Assembly: GCA_043765375.1 (NCBI GenBank)
Contig: JAYUJH010000018.1
Location: 1-36,827, forward strand
Reading direction: 5' to 3'
From: JAYUJH01 sp043765375
Lineage (GTDB): Bacteria > Pseudomonadota > Alphaproteobacteria > Rickettsiales > UBA998
Length of the DNA: 36,827 nucleotides
Positions within the stretch are counted from its first letter, which is position 1. Each line of letters begins with the position of its first letter. The notes under the pieces are model-generated. The model saw nothing but the letters and a program-made list of their open reading frames with translations. It made no database searches and was not told the DNA's origin. This document shows, in pieces, positions 31,524-36,827 of this stretch. The position numbers and the translations under genes were made by a program.

Positions 31524-32903
31524 GTGGATATAATTCAAAACTCAAAATCTCAAGCAAAACCACTAAGAATAGGGATTGCAGGGCTTGGAACGGTAGGGGT
31601 TGGTGTCGCTGAAATATTGCAAAATAATCGTGACAAAATAACCAAGCGGGCAGGGCGAGAATTGCAGCTAGTTGCGGTATCAAGCCGCACACAAGCCAAA
31701 GAACGGGGCTTGAAATTGCAAGGAATTGAGTGGGTGGAAGATGCAATGATGCTTGCTAATCACCCACAAATTGATGTGGTGGTGGAGCTGATTGGCGGGG
31801 CCGATGGCATAGCAAAATCATTATGCAAAGCGGCTTTATCCAACGGAAAACATGTGGTGACGGCAAACAAAGCCTTGATTGCCCATCACGGGGTTGAGTT
31901 GGCGCAAATAGCAGAAACCAAAGGGGTGCAGTTGCAATTTGAGGCAGCGGTTGCAGGTGGAATCCCGATTATTAAGATGATAAAAGAAGGGCTTTGTGCT
32001 AATAATTATCAACGAATTATTGGTATTTTGAACGGCACATGCAACTATATTTTGAGCGTGATGGAGCAAACAGGGCGAAGTTTTGATGATGTATTAAAAG
32101 AAGCGCAAGATCTGGGCTATGCTGAATCAGACCCTGCTTTTGATATTGACGGAGTTGATGCAGCGCATAAATTGTGCATATTATCAGCGATTGCCTTTGG
32201 CACGCACCCCGCCATTAATGGGATTTATTGCGAAGGAATCCGCGAAATCACTTCGGAGGACATCACCGCAGCAAGGTTGCTTGGCTATAATATTCGCTTA
32301 ATCGCCGTTACCGCCCATCATGATAATGCGATAGAACTTAGAGTTCACCCTGCATTGCTTGCGCTTGGAACTTCTATTTCTGAAGTTGATGGGGTTTATA
32401 ATGCGGTACATTTATTTGCGGATTCGGTGGGTGATGTGTTCATTGAGGGCAGGGGAGCGGGGCGTTATCCCACTGCATCAGCCGTGATTGCGGATATTAT
32501 AGATGTGGCTCGTGGCAATGCAGTTCACCCATTTTTGGTGGATATTGCATCGCTTTCATATGCTAATATTTCACCAATAGAACAACATGTTAGCAGCTAT
32601 TATTTGCGCTTGAATGTGAGTGATAATCAGGGAGTATTAGCGGCAATCACCAAATGTTTCAGTGATGCGGGAGTTTCCATCGCCCGTCTAATTCAACAGG
32701 AACGACATACTGATGAAAGACATACGGGTGGCGCAGGAACACAGGGAGCAATAATACAGGGAGCAAAAGAGGGTGCAGCAGACATAACTCTAACCACTCA
32801 TTTGACCAAGGAAAAAAATATGAATAAAGCAATTTCTGATATGCAGGGGTTGGAGGGAGTGTTGCTCTCACCCGCTCGCCTAATTAGGATTGAGCAACAT
32901 TAG
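31524..32903 (+). CDS. hom: Homoserine dehydrogenase
   Basis: Reduces aspartate semialdehyde to homoserine for threonine and methionine. About 459 residues from the GTG start. The N-terminal NAD(P)-binding motif is GIAGLGTVGVGVAEIL; the catalytic region includes TANKALIAHHG, EAAVAGGIPIIK and GILNGTCNYIL, and DPAFDIDGVDAAHK. The C-terminal ACT domain, for feedback control, is interrupted by about 25 extra residues (ERHTDERHTG..., TQGAIIQGAK...) made of two 15-bp tandem duplications, in the loop between SIARLIQQ and ADITLTTH. Followed after 24 bp by glpX, as in many alphaproteobacteria. Confidence 0.94.
   Translation: MDIIQNSKSQAKPLRIGIAGLGTVGVGVAEILQNNRDKITKRAGRELQLVAVSSRTQAKERGLKLQGIEWVEDAMMLANHPQIDVVVELIGGADGIAKSLCKAALSNGKHVVTANKALIAHHGVELAQIAETKGVQLQFEAAVAGGIPIIKMIKEGLCANNYQRIIGILNGTCNYILSVMEQTGRSFDDVLKEAQDLGYAESDPAFDIDGVDAAHKLCILSAIAFGTHPAINGIYCEGIREITSEDITAARLLGYNIRLIAVTAHHDNAIELRVHPALLALGTSISEVDGVYNAVHLFADSVGDVFIEGRGAGRYPTASAVIADIIDVARGNAVHPFLVDIASLSYANISPIEQHVSSYYLRLNVSDNQGVLAAITKCFSDAGVSIARLIQQERHTDERHTGGAGTQGAIIQGAKEGAADITLTTHLTKEKNMNKAISDMQGLEGVLLSPARLIRIEQH
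32700..32767 (+). repeat. Two 15-bp tandem duplications in the ACT domain of hom
   Basis: GAACGACATACTGAT / GAAAGACATACGGGT (32700-32714, 32715-32729), then AACACAGGGAGCAAT / AATACAGGGAGCAAA (32738-32752, 32753-32767). Both are in frame and lie in one loop. Confidence 0.8.
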
Positions 32904-32921
32904 GAAATATTTAGGAAATAT
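32900..32921 (+). repeat. 11-bp tandem repeat over the hom stop codon
   Basis: TTAGGAAATAT twice in a row; the first copy contains the hom TAG stop. It fills most of the hom-glpX gap. Confidence 0.7.
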
Positions 32922-32927
32922 AGAGCT

Positions 32928-34007
32928 ATGAAAAATCCAAAATATATAGCACGGAATATAAAACAAAATATGGCACAAAGCATAGGACAAAACATTGCTT
33001 TTTCTGCCATTCAAGTGACGCAAGCAGCAGCAATCGCATGTTTGCCGTGGGTAGGGCGTGGTGACGCAATGGCAGCTGATGGCGCAGCGGTTGATGCAAT
33101 GAGAGAAGCGTTAAACGCACTCCCTATCGCTGGCAGAATTGTGATTGGCGAAGGCGAGAGAGATATAGCACCAATGTTGTATATTGGTGAGGAAGTCGGC
33201 AGCGGTTGGATTAATGAAAGTGCTAACGGTTCGGGCGCTAACAGTTCAGGTGCTAACGGTTCAAATGCTGATGGTGCAAGAAGTGGTGCGAAAGCTAATA
33301 GCGAAGAAATTGATATCGCCGTTGACCCGTTGGAAGGCACAAATCTATGCGCTATATCCGCACCAAATGCAATGACGGTGATTGCGATGGCGCAACGTGG
33401 AAATCTGTTGCACGCCCCTGATGTTTATATGGATAAAATCGCTGTTGGTGGCGGGTTACCAGAGGGAATTATTGACATTAATGCAAGCGTGAAAACCAAT
33501 TTAAGTGCGGTTGCCAAGGCTCGCCATAAGCATCTAAGCGATATGTTGGTGGTGATTTTAGACCGCCCACGTCACGCAGAATTAATCGCATCTGTGCGAG
33601 AAGCTGGCGCAAGAGTGCAGCTGATAAGCGATGGCGATGTTGCAGCAATCATTGAAGCAGCAAATGGCAAAGTTGATATGTTGATTGGCTCGGGCGGCGC
33701 ACCCGAGGGAGTGCTTGCAGCAGCGGCTTTGCGTTGTTTGGGTGGGCAGATGCAAGCACGGTTGCTTTTCACTGATGATGCGCAAAAAAAGCGAGCTAAT
33801 AAGATGGGAATTGTGGATTTTAGCAAAGTTTATAAAACCTCTGAATTGGCGAATGGTGATGTTATTTTCGCCGCAACAGGCGTGACGGACGGAGCATTAT
33901 TGCAGGGGGTTTCGCTTGCGAATGGTAAAATAATAACAGATTCAATTTGCATGGAATCATCAACTCAAACAGTTCAGCGCATAAAAACTACGAATATAGT
34001 ATTTTAG
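32928..34007 (+). CDS. glpX: Fructose-1,6-bisphosphatase class II (GlpX)
   Basis: Gluconeogenic phosphatase of 359 residues, longer than the common 320-340. Core motifs: GRGDAMAADGAAVDAMREAL (about 43-62), RIVIGEGERD, the metal site DIAVDPLEGTN, VGGGLPEGI and GSGGAPEGVLAAAALRCLGG. The first 25 or so residues are extra. Between the EEVGSGW strand and IDIAVDPLEG a Gly/Ser/Asn/Ala-rich insert (about 99-125) is made of a 15-bp repeat (GSGAN/SSGAN type). In related enzymes this is a shorter loop. Belongs to the alaC-hom-glpX block. Confidence 0.93.
   Translation: MKNPKYIARNIKQNMAQSIGQNIAFSAIQVTQAAAIACLPWVGRGDAMAADGAAVDAMREALNALPIAGRIVIGEGERDIAPMLYIGEEVGSGWINESANGSGANSSGANGSNADGARSGAKANSEEIDIAVDPLEGTNLCAISAPNAMTVIAMAQRGNLLHAPDVYMDKIAVGGGLPEGIIDINASVKTNLSAVAKARHKHLSDMLVVILDRPRHAELIASVREAGARVQLISDGDVAAIIEAANGKVDMLIGSGGAPEGVLAAAALRCLGGQMQARLLFTDDAQKKRANKMGIVDFSKVYKTSELANGDVIFAATGVTDGALLQGVSLANGKIITDSICMESSTQTVQRIKTTNIVF
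33222..33281 (+). repeat. 15-bp tandem repeat (4 units) inside glpX
   Basis: Units GCTAACGGTTCGGGC (33222), GCTAACAGTTCAGGT (33237), GCTAACGGTTCAAAT (33252) and the diverged GCTGATGGTGCAAGA (33267). In frame; it lengthens a loop before the metal-binding motif. Confidence 0.8.
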
Positions 34008-34019
34008 TTCTATAATCGC

Positions 34020-34048
34020 TTGACAATTTTATCACAATAATTCATGTT
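34020..34048 (+). promoter_or_regulatory. Candidate glnA promoter
   Basis: TTGACA (34020-34025), 17-nt spacer and CATGTT (34043-34048), about 43 bp before the glnA start. The -35 box is perfect and the -10 box poor. No GG-N10-GC sigma-54 signature was seen before the gene. Confidence 0.35.
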
Positions 34049-34090
34049 CATGTGCATTATATTTAATTACGATTTAAGGAATAAATTAAT

Positions 34091-35500
34091 ATGAATAATT
34101 TTCAAGATATTTTAGATATCATCGCAGAAGAAAATGTTGAGTTTGTTGATTTTCGCTTCACTGACCCCCGTGGAAAATGCCAACATACCAGCTATTTCGC
34201 TGAAACGATTGATGAGGAAAAGCTAACTGACGGGATAATGTTTGATGGTTCTTCAATCGCTGGTTGGAAGGCTATCAATGAATCTGATATGATTTTGAAG
34301 CCAGATTTGAACACCGCATTCCTAGATCCTTTCACAGCGCAAACAACTTTGGTGCTATTCTGTGACATTTTAGAGCCAGAAACAGGAGCGCAATATGGAC
34401 GTGACCCACGTTCAACAGCTCGTCGGGCGGAATCATATTTGAAGTTTTCAGGAATCGGTGACGCAGCATATTTTGGCCCAGAGTTGGAGTTTTTCATTTT
34501 TGATGATGTTCGTTTTGCCGTTGATGCAACGGAATCATTCTATTCGCTAGATTCCATTGAGTTCCCTGAAAACTCAGGAACGGCTTATGAAGTTGGTAAT
34601 ATGGGGCATCGCCCACGGGTGAAAGGTGGATATTTTCCAGTGCCTCCAGTGGATAATTGTAACGACATTCGGGCGGAAATGGTAACAACTTTGAAAGCAG
34701 TTGGTATTGAGCCATATGTGCATCATCATGAAGTTGCACCAGCGCAACATGAGATTGGGTTTAAGTTCTCAACTCTCACTTCAACAGGTGATAATGTGCA
34801 GAAATATAAATATATTGTGCAACAGGTTGCCGCATCTTATGGCAAAACTGTGACATTTATGCCAAAGCCAATTTCAGGTGATAATGGTTCAGGAATGCAC
34901 GTCCATCAATCAATTTGGAAAGGCGATAAGCCACTTTTTGCTGGCAATGGTTACGCTGATTTGTCCGAAAACGCACTATATTATATTGGTGGTATTTTCA
35001 AACATGCGCGTGCGCTGAACGCATTTACCAATCCAAGCACCAATAGCTATAAACGGTTGGTTCCAGGCTATGAAGCACCAGTTTTGCTTGCTTATTCATC
35101 ACGCAATCGCTCGGCTTCAATTCGCATTCCTTATGTCAATGGCCCCAAAGAAAAGCGCATTGAAACAAGATTTCCAGATAGCACAGCCAACCCGTATCTT
35201 GCTTTCACAGCGTTATTAATGGCGGGATTAGACGGAATTGAGAACAAAATCCACCCCGGTGAAGCGATGGACAAAAACTTATATGACCTTCCACCAGAGG
35301 AATTGAAAAATGTTCCAACTGTTTGTCATTCATTGCGCCAAGCGTTAGAATCATTAGACGCAGACCGTGCATTTTTGAAAAAAGGTGATGTGATGAGCGA
35401 CGATCAAATTGATTCATATATCGCTCTCAAAATGGAGGAAGTGGAGACTTATGAAATGGCTCCCCACCCAATTGAGTTCAAAATGTATTATAGCGTTTAA
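34091..35500 (+). CDS. glnA: Glutamine synthetase type I
   Basis: Assimilates ammonia into glutamine. The 469 residues are typical of the dodecameric GSI-beta type. Motifs: FDGSSIAGWKAINESDM, GPELEFFIFDD, the ATP/ammonia region HHEVAPAQHEIGF, KPISGDNGSGMHVHQS, and NPSTNSYKRLVPGYEAP. The adenylylation site is Y398 in NLYDLPPEE, so activity is probably controlled by GlnE and by the PII protein encoded upstream in the window. AAGGA precedes the ATG by about 10 nt. A strong terminator follows the gene. Confidence 0.97.
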   Translation: MNNFQDILDIIAEENVEFVDFRFTDPRGKCQHTSYFAETIDEEKLTDGIMFDGSSIAGWKAINESDMILKPDLNTAFLDPFTAQTTLVLFCDILEPETGAQYGRDPRSTARRAESYLKFSGIGDAAYFGPELEFFIFDDVRFAVDATESFYSLDSIEFPENSGTAYEVGNMGHRPRVKGGYFPVPPVDNCNDIRAEMVTTLKAVGIEPYVHHHEVAPAQHEIGFKFSTLTSTGDNVQKYKYIVQQVAASYGKTVTFMPKPISGDNGSGMHVHQSIWKGDKPLFAGNGYADLSENALYYIGGIFKHARALNAFTNPSTNSYKRLVPGYEAPVLLAYSSRNRSASIRIPYVNGPKEKRIETRFPDSTANPYLAFTALLMAGLDGIENKIHPGEAMDKNLYDLPPEELKNVPTVCHSLRQALESLDADRAFLKKGDVMSDDQIDSYIALKMEEVETYEMAPHPIEFKMYYSV

Positions 35501-35564
35501 TGGTATAATTTAGGCATTATATCGCATAATCATTATAGCTTTTTAATGTTTGTTAAACAATCAG

Positions 35565-35608
35565 TCCCCGCAAAATGATAAAAATATACATCTTGCGGGG
35601 ATTTTTTT
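35565..35608 (+). terminator. Intrinsic terminator of glnA
   Basis: TCCCCGCAA (35565-35573) pairs perfectly with TTGCGGGGA (35593-35601) across a 19-nt loop, followed by seven Ts. It lies about 65 bp past the glnA stop. Confidence 0.92.
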
Positions 35609-35671
35609 AATTTCATATTTGTTATAAGCGTTTTTAACAAATATTTGGATTTCTATGATAAAGATTTTAAT

Positions 35672-35752
35672 TATGGCACTTTACTCTTATGATTTTACAT
35701 GTATGAAATCCGTAAAGATACGCAGTGCTATAATTGACAATAAGTATAGTGC
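35672..35752 (+). repeat. Repeat copy E2 (81 bp)
   Basis: TATGGCACT at the left end, AGTGCTATA at bases 53-61, and TATAGTGC at bases 74-81. Same spacing as copy E1 read on its minus strand, without gaps. A TTGACA (35734-35739) lies inside, so the element might carry a rightward promoter, but no gene on the plus strand follows within 1 kb. Confidence 0.6.
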
Positions 35753-35862
35753 GAAATTATTCTGATTTAACATGTAACGGGAAATAAAAAAACTAAAGCA
35801 TTATAATTTGATATTTATCTGATTAAAATACGAATCAGTGTTTATCATTTACTATTTAGCAA

Positions 35863-36534
35863 TTACATTGCTGGAACTGCGAGATTTTCCCGCTGATTAA
35901 TCTGTTTTTCCAACCTGCCTGTATGTTCTCCAATAGTTGAAAAACCTGTTTGCGCTGCGGTCGTTGCCCTAACAGCTGCGTTAGTCACGCCAACAATTGC
36001 ATTTTTTGCGCCGCCATTTGGTAACTTATTTGCCATCTCACCAGTAAATTGGGCGGCAGTTGCTGCACCTTGGCTTGCTTGGCGGGCAACATTAACCACA
36101 GTTGATGCTCCTTTAACTCCTTCATCATGCAAGGCGCTGGCGAGTTTAGGATCGGCTGCCATCAAAGCAACTGTTGCTCCAACGGGAATAATCGCACTGC
36201 TTGGGTTTTTGGAAAACTCGGATACGGCATCGGGGGCGTGGGTGAATAAATTACTCAGAACTTTGGGAATTATTCCGCCGCCATTAATAAAATCACTACC
36301 TTTGAGTTTATCCTCACCAACTCCCGCTAAATTATCAACACCAATTGCATTACCAATTTTGGCGAAAATCTCTGCTGCATTTTCAAGCAATTTGCCGATC
36401 GAATCAAACAAATCATGAACTACATCATTGCCTTGAAAAGCATTTTCCATTGCATCTGTTAAGAAATGCGCACCGGGAACCACGGCAGCGACAAGCGTCA
36501 CACCTCTTATTGCAGAAACGGCTAATTGCAACAT
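35863..36534 (-). CDS. Unrecognised Ala-rich protein (223 residues)
   Basis: Not recognised. It begins with a hydrophobic stretch (about 3-25, AVSAIRGVTLVAAVVPGA), has a helical middle (30-65), a Gly-rich turn near 85, a second hydrophobic patch (114-127, AIIPVGATVALMAA) and an Ala/Thr/Gln-rich C-terminal third that is probably helical. GAGGG lies 7 nt before the ATG. Composition and layout resemble the unknown genes at 8968-11227, without clear sequence identity by eye. It is bracketed by E2 and E3. A membrane-active or secreted protein is a guess. Confidence 0.65.
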   Translation of the reverse strand: MLQLAVSAIRGVTLVAAVVPGAHFLTDAMENAFQGNDVVHDLFDSIGKLLENAAEIFAKIGNAIGVDNLAGVGEDKLKGSDFINGGGIIPKVLSNLFTHAPDAVSEFSKNPSSAIIPVGATVALMAADPKLASALHDEGVKGASTVVNVARQASQGAATAAQFTGEMANKLPNGGAKNAIVGVTNAAVRATTAAQTGFSTIGEHTGRLEKQINQRENLAVPAM

Positions 36535-36603
36535 TTTTTAACCCTCATAGCAAATATAATAGCGCATAACTATTACATATAAATGACAATTCCAATAAAA
36601 AAT

Positions 36604-36639
36604 CATATAAATATCACTTAAGGTTAAAATATCACTTAA
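36604..36639. repeat. 18-bp direct repeat upstream of the unknown gene
   Basis: ATATCACTTAAGGTTAAA is followed by ATATCACTTAAGTTTATA; the first 12 bases are identical. It lies 70-105 bp before the start of the 223-residue protein and next to copy E3. Confidence 0.65.
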
Positions 36640-36642
36640 GTT

Positions 36643-36721
36643 TATAGTGCGCAGTTATAGTGCTTTTTTTCACTTTTCAAATATTTACTTTGCGGACTAT
36701 TGAAAAAGTGAAAGTGCTATA
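36643..36721 (-). repeat. Repeat copy E3 (diverged)
   Basis: Read on the minus strand it starts TATAGCACTTTCACTTTT, matching the first 17 bases of E1 apart from one inserted base, and its other end has two TATAGTGC copies (36643 and 36656). The middle differs from E1 and E2 and forms an imperfect hairpin (TTTCACTTTTCAAATA / TATTGAAAAAGTGAAA). Related to the family but clearly diverged. Confidence 0.4.
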
Positions 36722-36737
36722 GTTATAAAAATCGGCA

Positions 36738-36766
36738 TTGACAATTAAAGATATATCTCATATGTT
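36738..36766 (+). promoter_or_regulatory. Candidate promoter near the right end
   Basis: TTGACA, a 17-nt spacer and TATGTT. It points toward the open frame starting at 36781. Good -35 box and spacing, moderate -10 box. Confidence 0.4.
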
Positions 36767-36780
36767 ATATGACATAATAT

Positions 36781-36827
36781 ATGGATTATTTTATGGAAAG
36801 TTGTAAGTTTTGTTTTGGTGAAGTGCT
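36781..36827 (+). CDS. Possible start of a gene running off the window
   Basis: An open frame begins MDYFMESCKFCFGEV and continues past the window end. The CxxC pair hints at metal binding. There is no clear ribosome-binding site, and a second ATG (36793) is possible. Too short to identify; it could be chance. Confidence 0.25.
   Translation, partial: MDYFMESCKFCFGEV

Larger units (their letters stand above)
35501..35862. other. 362-bp gap between convergent glnA and an unknown gene
   Basis: Holds the glnA terminator (35565-35608), repeat copy E2 (35672-35752) and AT-rich sequence. A TATAAT-ATTATA inverted pair lies near 35505-35522. No open frame with a ribosome-binding site was seen. Confidence 0.6.

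Noticed and set aside
33011..33340. 109-residue Ala/Pro/Ser-rich open frame antisense to glpX
   Set aside because: Its composition mirrors the glpX repeat on the other strand; no ribosome-binding site.
36781..36827. HIT-family start, suggested by the CxxC-GE spacing
   Set aside because: The spacing between CxxC and GE is three residues shorter than in HIT proteins, and too little of the gene is visible.

Overview
The window is a gene-dense, AT-rich stretch of bacterial chromosome, most likely from an alphaproteobacterium. The basis for this is a fused IspD-IspF enzyme, a class II DAHP synthase, the gene order alanine aminotransferase / homoserine dehydrogenase / GlpX, a PhaC-type synthase, and GlnB and GlnA of proteobacterial type. 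TGA is used as a stop codon. Intact genes for amino-acid, isoprenoid and nucleotide precursors argue against a strongly reduced intracellular parasite. A host-associated life is possible but not shown. I could not assign a genus.

Layout, left to right. 1-3100: a 3' flank with repeat copy E1, an HI0933-type flavoprotein (-), and an RlmD/TrmA-type RNA methyltransferase (+). 3107-7879: rpsB, tsf, lpdA, dnaB on +, tightly spaced. 7870-13978 on -: a Bax-inhibitor-like membrane protein, a sulfotransferase, yebC, two unrecognised membrane-segment proteins and a PhaC-like synthase. 14210-17835 on +: D-amino-acid transaminase, a HAD phosphatase, a 44-residue membrane peptide, gatC, gatA. 17965-19296 on -: ispDF. 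19373-20544 on +: an esterase and apaG. 20641-22256 on -: prs and two small unknown genes. 22516-25005 on +: class II DAHP synthase and a BASS-family transporter. 25022-28450 on -: UvrD/PcrA helicase, a Nudix hydrolase, a SixA-like phosphatase. 28545-35500 on +: glnB, a lipoprotein, alaC-like aminotransferase, hom, glpX, glnA with a clear terminator. 35863-36534 on -: one more unknown gene, with repeat copies E2 and E3 on either side.

Most genes are ordinary housekeeping genes. The unusual content is at DNA level. (1) A 16-mer one base away from the ParB-binding consensus parS lies inside the ispDF linker, next to a 15-bp array of its half-site. (2) Short tandem duplications, very often 15 bp, occur in many unrelated genes (HAD phosphatase, ispDF, hom, glpX, the lipoprotein, the 511-residue unknown) and at gene ends (gatA, apaG), where the extra copies differ mainly at synonymous positions. 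(3) apaG has partial copies of itself on both sides. (4) An 81-bp repeat with the ends TATAGCACT / AGTGCTATA occurs at both ends of the window. (5) Five genes of unknown function sit in the accessory gaps.

All calls rest on reading the sequence and family motifs. No database search was possible. No tRNA, rRNA, CRISPR array, prophage or transposase gene was seen.
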